A stretch of 64,000 bases of DNA from Fomitopsis serialis. Its lineage: Eukaryota; Basidiomycota; Agaricomycetes; Polyporales; Fomitopsidaceae. Below, piece by piece: positions 45,573 through 57,056 of this stretch (the first letter of the stretch is position 1; each line of letters opens with the position of its first letter). The translations under genes and the position numbers were made by a program. The stretch spans positions 62,001 through 126,000 of the forward strand of contig NW_025955037.1 of NCBI RefSeq assembly GCF_022376445.1, given 5' to 3'. Below the pieces are notes generated by a model. The model made no database searches and was not told where the DNA came from. It worked only from the letters and a program-made list of their open reading frames with translations.

Positions 45573-46959
45573 ATGCTGTACCTAGTTGTGGGCGAATGCT
45601 TTTGTCGCGAGGGGAGAAGGAAGAAGTGTACGATGTGGCGACGTGAAGTGGAAAATAAGCAATGTATAGTGTTGTGCAATGACATGCCTCTTGCTCTGAA
45701 CCTGGATGCTGAATACCGCCGCTCATGCGTGCTGTTGACTCCGCAGTGTCAGTGCAGTACGTGCCCCGGTGCATGAGACTGCTAGAGGCAACGTCGCGTC
45801 TTTCCCAACTGATTGGGCTTAAGTACATTCACTCCTATATCTCCAACAGTACTCCAGCAGGCTTCTGTCATATAGCTTTGTATCGTATACGAAATTTCGG
45901 CTGTGCACACAACGGCCGTACTACCATCGAAGATTCTACGACAGTTGCCATGTAAGGCAGGTAGCGTAATGAACTTGGCGGTTGCGCCCAGCGCCGGACC
46001 TTCTCTTTGCACTGTACACCATCATCGCCGTCGGCGATGCGAACACCTCGTCGTCCGCCCTCCGTTCACCTCGCACAGCGGGCACACTCGACTTCAGCCT
46101 TCTTTTCCTGTGAGACGCCTTCAATCCCTCCACGTTTTGCGTCTCTTCAACAGAGAAGCGTTCAGAGTTATCTGTTGCATGCTCTAGTCAAGATGGTAAC
46201 CAGGCTGGACGTGCTTCCTGACGCCTCGAAGGCTCGTTCGAGTCAAGGTTGGGGTCCGCTGTCAGCTTGTGATGATAACGAACCTTCCAGGCACTCCTGC
46301 TATGATGATGTTGCCTGTCTGACGTCTCGATTCGGCGTGTAGAGTCGATTGAGTCTCGTGGGATGTTCTGTGAGGCTCCTCGGTGATTCACTTTGATATG
46401 TGCGCGGAGCTGCTGGATGACGTTCTGGATGTAGGCACACGTCTTCGTGCTCGCGATGCAACGGTACCTCCGTGGGACCCGCCGAGGACACTGGTCAACG
46501 ATACCGATCTATTCCGAGACGGCCTCCGACACACATCCTCTTCCACCTGTATCTGTCAACCGTGACGCACCACAGCCCTTGGAATGAATGCAACGATCGC
46601 ATCTATGTGCCATTGGGCCACGCGCACGCCGCACATCAGGCGTACATCCGCTTCGGAGCGATGTATCATTATAGTACGGCGCGGCTGTACGTGCTTCGTC
46701 TGTTAGGGTATATCCTTCGCAGAGTTGGGCGTCCTGCGCATGCCCCCGGGCCCTTGGATTCTTCCTCCAGCGCCTCGTACACTCCTTGTCAGGACCGTGG
46801 GCTGCCCCCGTCTCTGTGTCCTACTTGAGCTTTCTCAGCTGACGGGTTTGATTGTTTTGTTCTCTGTCACCTTCGCACGAAATCGCGTCTAGGTTGTAGG
46901 CTTCAACTTTCCCGCTTTCAGCTCGTATATTCCCTCCCAGAACCCGGAAACACGTCAAC
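45573..46959. other. Intergenic, nothing recognised
   Basis: About 1.4 kb between the SOD and M3 genes. Small frames only; none resembles a known family. Confidence 0.4.
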
Positions 46960-48926
46960 ATGCTGCCCATACCGCTCGCGTTCTTTGCACTTGCACGTCT
47001 ATTATTCCGTATCTGCGACGACGAGATTTCTGGTGCCGACCAGGGTCCTGTCCAGGTCTGCAGCACCTACGTATACTGGCGCGTCGAGCGCTTGGATAGC
47101 ACATCCCTGTCAGTAGTCCGTTCTCAGTGGAGGTGCGACGTCACGACTATGTCCCGGTCCATCGTCGCAAGTGTGGACGGTACAGGTCCCCGTATGGCGC
47201 TGTCGGATATGGTCGACGATGGTATGTGGCTCGTTTTGTAACTTCATGTCGAGGCCGGAGTTGATGGATGCACTGAGGCGACCCAGCCTCTACGAACATT
47301 TCTCCGACCTCTACTACAGGTTTCCAATCTCTCTTTCGCAGACAGCTACAACACCCTCCAACCCCAATACTACCTCATCGATCAGCACGGAATCCTTGGC
47401 GACATCACCACCTACAGTCACTTCGTCTGCTCCACTGGCGGTGCGACACCTGTGCAGGATACATCCACACTGTTCTCTGTGTCTCATCAGGTTTTGCTTC
47501 CGAAGGAGCAGATGCTACAACGACATCGAGAGGCAGCATGCAAAAGTCGAGCTCGTCGACTGTACACAGATCAACAGCCAACGGCAGCAGCTCTACATCG
47601 GCTCTCATGCTCATGTTTTCACGCCCGCTCCTGCAGAGAATATTTCAGATTCCTTCCAAACATCGAGCAGCACTTTCATGCATCCCACGATCACTCTGAG
47701 CAAGACACCTGTTCCCTCCGAGACCAGTCTTCAACCCTCGCGCTCAACAGCAGCAGGACCAGCTTTCACGCGACCCGCACCGTCAACAAAAAGTTGATCA
47801 CCATCATCGCTGTCCTAGCGGCGGCACTCGCTCTCCTCCTCTTCACTATTGCGGTCTGGTGGCTGCGGAGACGACGTCACAGCTTAATGGAGCATTCGGG
47901 GTCCCTCGGTGAGGCCACTTCGCGTCCTTCGAAACCACCAGAGAGCATCTCCTGACTTATCCAAACAGACGACGATTTTACGTCCAGAGAGTCCGTGGTG
48001 TCGAATCCCACCGCAGGTCAGTCGCACGCCGACCTCACGTCGCCAACCATCATGTGCGCCGGCGACCGCGACTCAATTCCCGACCTCTCGAAGGTCATCG
48101 CTGCACATCATACGCCCCAGATCCGGACACTGCATACCCGGACTACTTCGCGACAATTGGCCACGCAGGGCTCACAGTTCGGCAAGACAATTTCCCCTCC
48201 CGTCTCAGCAATTATAGCGACGGGGCCGCATGGGACATGAGCGGCAGCGCGACGGCCGCCGTCCTCGCTGGAAACAGGTTCTCCACTATCTCGCCCGTCC
48301 CACCGGCGCGCCTGTCGCCGAGCCCCGCGACGCTGCATTGGCCCGAGCAGAGTGCGTACGCGGAGTACGCGGGGCAGAACACGCCTTTCGTGCCGCTGGC
48401 TCAGCGGAGGGCGTCCAACAACCCGTTCCGTCAACCGAACAGGAAGAGCGCAGCTGCGAATCTCGAGTACGCCGTGGCGTATGACGGCCTGGACGCACAT
48501 ACGACAGTCCCGATCCCGAGGCCTGCGTCGACCAATCCGTTCCGCGACCTGAAAAGGCCGTGGACTGCCCATGTCGCCTTCCCTGAGCAGCCGATGCCCG
48601 TCGCCCCACGCGATACGACGCCAATTCATGTGTCTCGCCAGGACATAGAGCCCATTCGTCCTTGGCAGCCTGAATTGAAGCCATCCAACGAGGCACTTGC
48701 ACCTGGCGCAACTCACGGGTTCGACGCGACGGGCTATGCTGCGGAAGTCCAACGGCTTCCTCTGGCATGGATGTCCGAGTCGCCTACGCAGTCTTGCCTG
48801 CAGTGGCCAGTCATGCATCCGGCCCACTGGCGCGCAAGTGCCAGCAAGTTGCGGGGCGTTACTTCCCACGAGTCAGTACAATCGCTCGAACCCGGACCTG
48901 GAGCTGTGTTCTACAATGCCATTTAG
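46960..48926 (+). pseudogene. Mucin-like membrane protein M3 (frame-broken)
   Basis: A signal peptide (MLPIPLAFFALARLLFRICD) starts exon 1, which ends at a GTATGT donor near 47221. The Ser/Thr-rich ectodomain then appears in pieces in different frames: TATTPSNPNTTSSISTES near 47345, SSSSTVHRSTANGSSSTSA near 47555, SSSTFMHPTITLSKTP near 47670. The helix LITIIAVLAAALALLLFTIA with WWLRRRRH follows near 47800. After the usual post-helix intron (47910-47968) comes SPTIMCAGDRDSIPDLSK, the same box as in M2. A further frame change near 48120-48230 leads to a long Pro-rich tail. The EDGG box and the terminal PPxY are missing. It is probably a decayed paralogue, unless sequence errors explain the frame changes. 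Confidence 0.55.
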
Positions 48927-49923
48927 CGTCCGCGCGAGCTGTGCGGGATAGAAATGGCAAACGATGTGGATGTTATGCGATGGAAATGTATGATAACAAT
49001 GCGTGTTGCGCAGTGCAATGACCTTTGTAACGACCGAAGGATGGATGCTTGGTTGTGCTTCAGCTTCAAGCTTCAGGTTCCGAGTGCTAATTTATCCTAT
49101 CCCTGACGATTTCAAGTACCAGTTTCACGCTCGTTTTGGACATGTTGCAGGCTACTACTACTAGTACTGCCGTGTACTGAATGCTTCAGAAGACTCGCTA
49201 CAAACGAGATGTCACTCCTTTATATACTACTATGCTGTCATCAGTCCGGTACTCCGAGACTCACTCACTGGGGCCTCAGTATTTACTGTAGTTGCAATAT
49301 TTGTGGAAAAGTGTATTCCTCGAACCGGCGAACTCTCGGCATCCTCCGATCAGAACGCCCGTCAGTGGCTGCTACGCAAGGATGTCACTTCCAAACCACC
49401 ATGATCAACTGCGTAGGCAGTCTACTCCATAGCTTCAATCCGCAAGTTTGCCCTCTACTGCCGACTAAACCACCATAGCTACGGTGTTCTTTCCGAGGCT
49501 ATGGACTTCGACAAGAACTGCACAATGGTGACGTGAATCTGCCCAAGACTCCGACGACCGAGTCGACTGCGTCGCTCTCAGGCGGCCACCATCTGGGAGG
49601 CAGATTTCCTCTTGTTGGATATCATACTTCTTTGCAAACGCAACGCATGAACTGGACATGACTCTTTCATTGCTCCGTTTCTTTCGTACTAAATGAAGAC
49701 ACTACGGCACGCATATTGACATGCACAGAGTCACGGTTGGACACCGAGCCACCGATCTGATGTTGCGTCGTTGTTCAACAATTCGAAGGCCAGATCTGGG
49801 ATATGTCGTGGTGAGTGACCGTGGTCGAGTGATCTCTATAACGACCACTAATGTTGATACAGTCTAGCGCCCCGAGCCATAGATCTGACTTGAAGCCACC
49901 GCCTCATTTTCAGAGTCCATAGC
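48927..49923. other. Intergenic, nothing recognised
   Basis: About 1 kb between M3 and M4. No gene was seen. Confidence 0.4.
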
Positions 49924-51540
49924 ATGGCCGACCCAGGTGAATCCTCTAGTCTCGCCCAATCGCTATGAATATATTGTGACGTCTTGCAGATTCACTACAT
50001 ATCAACGATCCACTCTGTTCCCCAAGAGACAGACACCATTACCAGCGCGAACCTTGACAACCCGCTCTCCGAGGCCACTACCCATGTACGCAATGGCGCA
50101 GAGGGAGAGCTCCACAAGCGGAAATCTATCGACGCGTATGGTCAGGTCAAGTTCAATGATTTACATGGGTTGCTACTCATGATGAGAATGCGTAGATCAA
50201 TCAGTGTCCCTCCACCGATCATCTTCCTCGTCCACGGCGACGCTGGACAAGTCTCAGACACATGTCTTAGGAAGCTCTTCGTCGACGGGCTCCTCACCTT
50301 CCATCGACTCAGTGAACCCGTCATCTACTCCGTCTACACCGTCTTCCTTCATGCCAACTTCTACATCATGGAGCTCGGGGTCCCCTGCCCCATTGGTTTC
50401 CATCGACACGCTGACCTCGACCTTTATGATACCCATCATCTATCCATCGACCAGCTTGACGGGAACGTCCACGACCTTCCAGCCAAAATATCTAGTCTCA
50501 TCGCGCGAGTGGAAACGACTACTGTCGTAACCTCCGCTGGAGCGCCCGCCGATGCTAGTCGAGCGCACAATGCGAGTGAATCACTCAGGTTACGGCTGTC
50601 ATGGCCACTCTATTAATTCTGTTCGCATGCGCGATGTACTGGATACGGCGAAGGCACCTGGCGATGATCCGTGGCACACGTCTCAGTGAGTCAGATTCGC
50701 CACCCACTAATGTATGATGTTCCCTGGCTCATTGTTTCCCGCGGGGCCCTCGATAGTGAGCTTCTACCCACGAAGCTTTGCGCTTCTATGCCGCATTCTC
50801 CAGCTCACGATTGGGAATACGGTCGAGCCCTCAGCCTTGTTGCACGGTCCTAGCATCGAAGAACGATATAGTTTACACTCCCGGTTGAGCAGCTCCGGCG
50901 CGCTCGGGCACAAAAAGCATAGTCCCTGCCGAAGACGATCGGTATTCCTTGACGCAGGGGGTCGGTCCTCATGCACCAGGAGTTTCCAGTCTTAAGGACT
51001 ACGCCGTCGCAGGACGATTATGTGGGCTGCCCGCAGGTCATGGATGAACTCGGTACAATTGTTCCGTCATCAGTCCTTGCCAGCTCAGTTTGCATCTCGC
51101 AGGACAGTCCACCGGTACCTGACCCAGCCAGAGGATCTCCTCGCTCTCTTTGGACACATAACCATTATCTCCACCGCCTCAGCACCAGTCTTCTGATGCT
51201 CCGTCTGATCGTGTCGTTCCGATGCCTCAGGCAGTACGGCCTCTCCCGGCGGACCCGAGTTCACGGCTCATTCATCATATCTCGTCTCCGGAACGGCTGA
51301 CTGGACCGCCTGTTAAACTGCCTGCGCCATCGTCCCCTATAGGACCCTCTCACGCATGGCTGGTCCCCCGAACAGGGCACTGTACAACGCACCTCTCCTT
51401 CGCTGCACACCCAAGCCGACTCCCACTGGGCGCGTCCTAATGGCTATCGTATGTCATGGTCGGCGACGGATTCTGCCCGACAGGAGTTTGGCGATGCCTA
51501 CTTGCTCCCGCCGCCGTATAGTAAAGTTCAGCAGGCCTGA
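49924..51540 (+). pseudogene. Mucin-like membrane protein M4 (probably frame-broken)
   Basis: Family features occur in order but in shifting frames. There is a short first exon (MADP, donor near 49934). A Ser/Thr-rich ectodomain lies near 50210-50500 (SSSSSTATLD, SSSSTGSSPSIDSVNPSSTP). The helix VTAVMATLLILFACAMYW with IRRRHLAM lies near 50587-50680, directly followed by a GTGAGT donor as in M1-M3 and M5. A disordered tail ends GDAYLLPPPYSKVQQA at 51540 and again carries a PPxY motif. A run of five C near 51364 marks one clear frame change. No canonical signal peptide was found. The coordinates are an outer estimate. Confidence 0.5.
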
Positions 51541-52585
51541 GACCTTCGGCGACCATATATCCCGTAGACGCATAGGGCGTGTTGAGTGTTGGATGCGCCC
51601 GGTATCGACATCGCTCTCCATGTTTCTACTGGGCTTTCAGGTTGGTTCATCTGACAGTCCAGACTGCCGCCCACGTTCTATTCTCGTCATTGGATACTTC
51701 TATCCGGACTCACGAATACTTCGCGGACAATCCGAACCGTGCTTCTTGTTTTGTATCCATGGGACGGGGAAGTTGCGGATGTGCGTTCGCACCCGTCATG
51801 GGCTTGCTACGGTCTAGAGTCGTTCAGACCTCGAGCTGTGTGCTCCTCTGTATCACGACATCACATCGCCGAGATGGCGAGGGAAGGTCAAAATGCGCCA
51901 TTTCGCTGTACATATCTGATTCGGACGCTGCTGCTAGGTGGGTGGGTGCATGTCTGTATAATCGACCGGTGCCACAATCCACTCCTCTGCGCCATCATGA
52001 TCCTGGTCCACCGGATATGCATGACCACAGAACGTGATCGACAGTGGTCTGACCCTTTTCTTTTCAGAGGAGTGCTCACGACGGATGCGGTTTTAGATGT
52101 TGTCAAGGGGTAGGGTCGTCCCTGGATGCGTCCTCCATGGCTGTCCTTGTTGATGATTTCTTGTTCGGGTGCCACTGTGCAGTGTCCACAGGCCACGATG
52201 CAGGCGGTCAGGATGCCACTTGCCATCAATACTGTGAACACACCCTTCGCATGCGGCTTGTGCTTGTGACGAATGGTCTACTTCGGTTCTACATCCTTCA
52301 GCAATGTCTGATTTCACAAGGGTGAGTTACCATCCATCGTCAACCCAGCTGTCGTGAATATCCCAGCATTGCCCAGTTAACTGTCAAAGATGTGCCGCAA
52401 TCACATCCTGGATGTACGTCGAACATTTGTTCACAACAGTAGCGTGTGCCCTGGCTGGCAGTTCTCTCTATAGGCACGACAGTCATCAGTCATTCGTCGC
52501 GAACGCCCTCATCGCTCCCTTGTTCACTCCTTCATTTGCATGTTCTCGAGGGCTTGCCCAATTATTTATTAGTGCTTGGGGCGTC
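51541..52585. other. Intergenic or M5 leader, nothing recognised
   Basis: No gene was seen. The M5 frame is open back to 52412, but the part before 52586 is more likely leader than protein. Confidence 0.35.
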
Positions 52586-54478
52586 ATGCTCGTTTCCTTT
52601 CTTTTCATTCTTCTCATCTCCCTGCTGAAGCAGAACTGCGTTGCAAAAACCATTCCCCCAAACCCCGAGGCGAACCGCAATTACGATACGGTGGAAAGCG
52701 AGGGGGGCTGCTATACGACGAGGTTCTATGGGACGACCCACGAGGGGATTCGACAACATCCTGCAGGTGACATTGTTCTTTGCATGCTGGAAAGGCGCAC
52801 TAAACGCTACACTGTCCTAGGAGTTATATCGTGTTCCTCCATGGACTCCATCCCATCCCTTGCACACCTTGATAAGTCCGTCATATCTTCTCAACCATAC
52901 CACCGCCAAGATCGTGTAGCCGCACCGGCCGCCTTTCGACAGGTCCTGCAGCCACCTGAAGGCTCCTCATCACTAACAGCGCGTACAAGAGCGGATGTTA
53001 TGCTTGTACAGAAGCGAGCTATGGTTACGATGATCACTTCCACCACGACAACCATTTGGTGGACCTCTTCCACCACGACAGACACTTGGTGGACCACTGC
53101 TGGTACGCATGCTGCAGGGGCAACAACAAATCCGTTGTCGAGCGTCACCACGGCTCGGATAACTGTGTCACCTTCTGGCACGTCAAGCTATTCTATGTTA
53201 TCGCCTACAAGCACCCATAACACATCCACTGCAGCTGCCACTACAGTGCATAGCAGCGGGGGTCCAGGTGCCGCTTCACTCGGTCCCCTGCCGTTGAGTC
53301 CGCGACCATTGGCACTGTCGCCGTCTTCTTCGTCATCGTCGTCGTCGAGTGCGACTTCATCGCCTACCACAGTCCCTGCCACGTCTTCATCCTTCTCTAG
53401 CATAAATTCATCATCATCGGACATTCTCTCGCCGAATGTTCAAACCACAGAGCAGTCGAGCAGCCGGCTATCCACTACGGTATCTAGTTCTAGTGCAGTG
53501 ATTGTGCCGTCGAGTCCACGCCCTACTACGGCTGCCCCCAGAACGCCAGCGATGGGTAACGCGAAAAGGGACATAGCAATCATCGTTGGCGTCGTATTAG
53601 GCACTGTACTCCTCGCCGTCTTTGCGGTGTATTGGGCACGTAGGAGAGCTCGTCGCCGGATGGCCTATCCAGAAACAGATGGTGACGGGACCGGTGAGGT
53701 ACTCAGTATCCTGCATTGCGATTGTTTGACTCATTATCTCTCGACGCCAGATGGTGCCGGCCTAATCACAACCTCGTCCAGTCACTGGATTCCTGTTGTC
53801 GACCGCTACAGATCACTCAGAAGTAGCATGTCGAGTAGTGCCGTGGGCATGAAGATTGACAGTAGAGTGTCTCTTCCCGCCTCCATCTTCTCCCCTCTTT
53901 CCTGCGACACTCCCCAGTTCTCCCAATATGCAGTTCCCATGCCTCCGACGGGGGATCTACTCCTCCCAACACCGACTATGGGGTCGTGGACAATACGTAG
54001 ATCCAGAGTCTCTTCAACATCACTGGCAACTCCCGAACAACCCCTCCCATCGCCACTGAGCCCCGCGAGCCTAACCTCCCTGCTCAATGCTGCAAACTGG
54101 CCCGTGGTGCCACCGACAGGATTGGCTCCAGAGTGGGCTCCTGCACCACGTCGGTCTTTCGTCATCACAGACGGCGAGAGCACATCGAATCAGCATAGCG
54201 ACCACTTGCAAGAACAAACGCGTTCCTCAAGGACATACTCCGTACAAGCGGAGGCACCGGCGAATCCACGCATCCACAGACATACGGAGGACGGGGGTGT
54301 CCGCCTTGCTGGCGGACCTCCTGGCGTTGATTCGACATGTTACGAAGGACCTATGTATGACACTGTATCCATGGGCGATTGGCATAGCGATCGTACACCC
54401 CCGCCACCCTACGCACGGTACTCATATGTCCGTAGGCTTGCGGAGGACAGGGACTCAACCTGCGACTATGTAGACTAA
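52586..54478 (+). CDS. Mucin-like single-pass membrane protein M5
   Basis: The frame is open from 52412 to 54478. The start at 52586 gives a good signal peptide (MLVSFLFILLISLLKQNCVA). A 57-nt GTGAGG..CAG intron (53694-53750) lies just after the helix, at the family position, giving about 611 aa. The ectodomain has paired Trp motifs (TTTTIWWTSSTTTDTWWTT) and long Ser runs. The helix IAIIVGVVLGTVLLAVFAVYW is followed by ARRRARRRM. The tail carries RHTEDGGVRLAGGPP, then RTPPPPYARY (PPxY), and unlike its paralogues adds about 20 acidic/basic residues after it. Further introns in the N-terminal 150 codons are possible. This is the best-preserved forward-strand member. Confidence 0.7.
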   Translation: MLVSFLFILLISLLKQNCVAKTIPPNPEANRNYDTVESEGGCYTTRFYGTTHEGIRQHPAGDIVLCMLERRTKRYTVLGVISCSSMDSIPSLAHLDKSVISSQPYHRQDRVAAPAAFRQVLQPPEGSSSLTARTRADVMLVQKRAMVTMITSTTTTIWWTSSTTTDTWWTTAGTHAAGATTNPLSSVTTARITVSPSGTSSYSMLSPTSTHNTSTAAATTVHSSGGPGAASLGPLPLSPRPLALSPSSSSSSSSSATSSPTTVPATSSSFSSINSSSSDILSPNVQTTEQSSSRLSTTVSSSSAVIVPSSPRPTTAAPRTPAMGNAKRDIAIIVGVVLGTVLLAVFAVYWARRRARRRMAYPETDGDGTGEVLSILHCDCLTHYLSTPDGAGLITTSSSHWIPVVDRYRSLRSSMSSSAVGMKIDSRVSLPASIFSPLSCDTPQFSQYAVPMPPTGDLLLPTPTMGSWTIRRSRVSSTSLATPEQPLPSPLSPASLTSLLNAANWPVVPPTGLAPEWAPAPRRSFVITDGESTSNQHSDHLQEQTRSSRTYSVQAEAPANPRIHRHTEDGGVRLAGGPPGVDSTCYEGPMYDTVSMGDWHSDRTPPPPYARYSYVRRLAEDRDSTCDYVD

Positions 54479-54647
54479 AGATGTACAGTTTGTGACATGG
54501 ACGTACCTTGGTCGCTTGTGCTTGACATCGACGGATTACAACGAACCTGGCGGACCGGAGGATGGGCAATCAAAATTCCTATTTAACCTTCAGACTGTAG
54601 GGATCCGCAGCATACTGTATGACAAGCAAAGTGTTTTGGCGCAAAGC

Positions 54648-56639
54648 TCATTGTCGCTTACTGCTTAGGATCATATCCGCGCACTTCTCGCCGATCGCCA
54701 CAGCAGGCGCCTGCAAGTGCGTCCCCAGCACCCGCGGCAAGATTGACGTGTCGGCCACGCGAAGATTCTCTATGTCGTACACCCTGAGCTCATCGTCCAC
54801 GACCCCTCCGCCCCCCAGGTCGTCCTTAGGCGCCATCCGGCACGTCGACGAGTAGTGGTACGTCGTCCGGTTGTACCGCCGGATGTAGTCGTCCAGGTCC
54901 GTGTCGCTCTCACTCTGCGGCTGCAGCCAGTCCTCTAGACCGTAACCCCGTGCGCGCATCTCGTCGCGCAGGCGGAGGCTTAGCTTGAGCGATGCGCGCA
55001 GCGGTACGTAGTCGTCGGGGTTGGAGAGGTAGCGGGGGTCGATGACGAGCGGGGCGCGCGGGTCGGACGAGGACAAACGGAGCGTGCCTTTGCTCTTCGG
55101 ATGCAAGAGGACATTCAGGAAACTGAACATGCCACGATCCATGGGGGTAGGCTCGTCATGACTGGCGTATGCCATCTGAGAACCATGAGTACGATGCAGG
55201 GCTAGCAAACGAGCTGTTACTTACCGGCATAATCTCAATATCGGGCAGCTTCTCTTCCGAGGCATTTTCGAGACGAGTAGGCTTGCCCGTGGCGTCAAGC
55301 ATCCTTGAATTCGCGAAGATAGCGAGCTGCAACACGGGCCCCAGCAGCCAACCGGAGCCCCAGATGATATACTTAATTAGCTCGATCAAGAACCGCAAAG
55401 GTTGCGTGCGTAACGAAAGCAGCGAGTCTTTCATTGGAATGAAGAACCCCACGGACACTCCGAAGTGGTCCTCCTATTGGCCTTCTCGTGAGTAATCAGA
55501 GCGGTAGATATGACGTAGCTACATACGAGGTTAGAACCAACGGCCGGGAGGTCTTTGACGACGGCAATCCCATGCTCCTTGAGGTGCTCCGAGGGACCAA
55601 TGCCACTAATGGAGATCCTCAGCAAGGCGCACAGAAGACTGAATCCCGCACGAACCTCAGCATGAGAATCTGGGGGCTGCCAAAGGGACCCGCCGAAAGC
55701 ACGATCTCTCGCGCTGCGCGGACATGCTTCCTCTTCTCCGGGTTCGGGCCTCCCTGCGAAGAAGCGTGACACCCCTAGCAATGCAACGACCGTCCGGGAG
55801 CCGCTCCACGTCTACCTTCTCCACAAGAGCGTTCGTGCAGATGTGGAGGTTCTTCCGGCGAGCGCGGGCGAGGGATGTAGGGAGAAAGGCATGGTAGGAC
55901 GAACTTCGCTTCGACTTTTCGTCAATGGTGAAGTACAGACGACCACAGCCGAACGGTGGATGCGTAGGCGAGTTGATGTCAGGGATATACGGCAGACCGA
56001 CTGCCTCTGAAGCTGCAACCGCCCTGTAGCACCCTGCTCAGACCAGGACGGCCTCGATAGATTGGGATGACGTACTCATTGAAGCCTTTGAATTGAAAGT
56101 CACCTAAGCTCCTGTTCCTCCACTCTCCATCCGTTCCATGAATACCCTCTCCCTTCAGGTCCAGCGCCCGCTCCGACTTGATGAAATACGGCTCCATATC
56201 CTTCCATCCCCAGCCCTCTCTCCCATCCTCCGCCCAGCTATTGTACTCCGCAGGAAGGCCGCGCGAGTAGAGCATCTGGTTGATGCGGGAGGTGCCGCCA
56301 AGAGCCCCACCCGAGAACAGGAGAAGCGGACGTCCGAGCTCGGCTGCATCTCACTAGGTCGTTTGAGGGTTCGCGAGCCATCCGACGCGAAGTCTGCCGA
56401 GAACAGAGGTACACGAGCTGCCCAGGAGTCTGCCCGTGGTCCTCGCTCTATGAGCAGCACGGTGTTGGACGTATCTGCGCTGAGTCGATTGGCCAGCACA
56501 CAGCCAGCGGTGCCCCCACCTGTCGCGCTGTCAATCTTGCTGCATTCGACAACGACGGCCACGCACCGGCAACAATATAGTCATACTGCTCGAAGAGATC
56601 ATCGAGCTTTGCCTCGGGATAGCAGTCGAATGGCCACAT
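54648..56639 (-). CDS. GMC oxidoreductase
   Basis: Minus-strand exons carry the glucose-methanol-choline oxidoreductase plan. There is a dinucleotide-binding start (YDYIVAG then GGTAGCVLANRLSAD), GGALGGTSRINQMLYSRG (signature 1), EIVLSAGPFGSPQILMLR (signature 2) and PAVGSNLQDHFGVSVGF. The catalytic region has YHYSSTCRM and ends with LRVADTSILPRVLGTH. It binds FAD and oxidises an alcohol or sugar with release of peroxide or transfer to an acceptor. The sequence resembles aryl-alcohol-oxidase or choline-dehydrogenase-like enzymes of wood-rot fungi. No clear signal peptide is seen. Intron examples are 56598-56554 and one near 55207. Frame changes near 56326 and 56040 fit lost C or G bases in runs, so sequencing errors are possible. 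The start was set at MWPFDCYPEAK. Confidence 0.75.
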
Positions 56640-57056
56640 TGTTGTTTGCGCCGGGGTGGTGAGAGCGGACAGCAGCTCGCTCGGGCAGCGGCCTCTAGAT
56701 TTGTATTGAATATATAACGTTCGCCAGTTCATCTGTAGTGATTCCCAAAACATGATGTGCGGTTCACGACGACGCCCAATTGACCGGTCAAGTGGCTTGG
56801 AAGTGAGACATCTGGTTGCGAAGAGAACACTTCATCGCTTCCAATTGCCAAGTTGAGATGTCATTGCCGCCCCACTCAAACTATGTTACTTATACATTTG
56901 AAACGTACAATGTTGTTACAAAACGAAGTGTCCATATACACGGTCGTCGGGGCACGCTGCAAAACGAAGTACTTCGAGAAGTCCAGGTGAGTGAGTCGTA
57001 ATCGTTCACACACAAGTGCTGAGATCATTATCGGCCACCATCGGGATCGACCTGCT
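56640..57056. other. Intergenic, nothing recognised
   Basis: Spacer of about 0.4 kb upstream of the GMC gene and downstream of the hydratase gene. No gene was seen. Confidence 0.4.
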
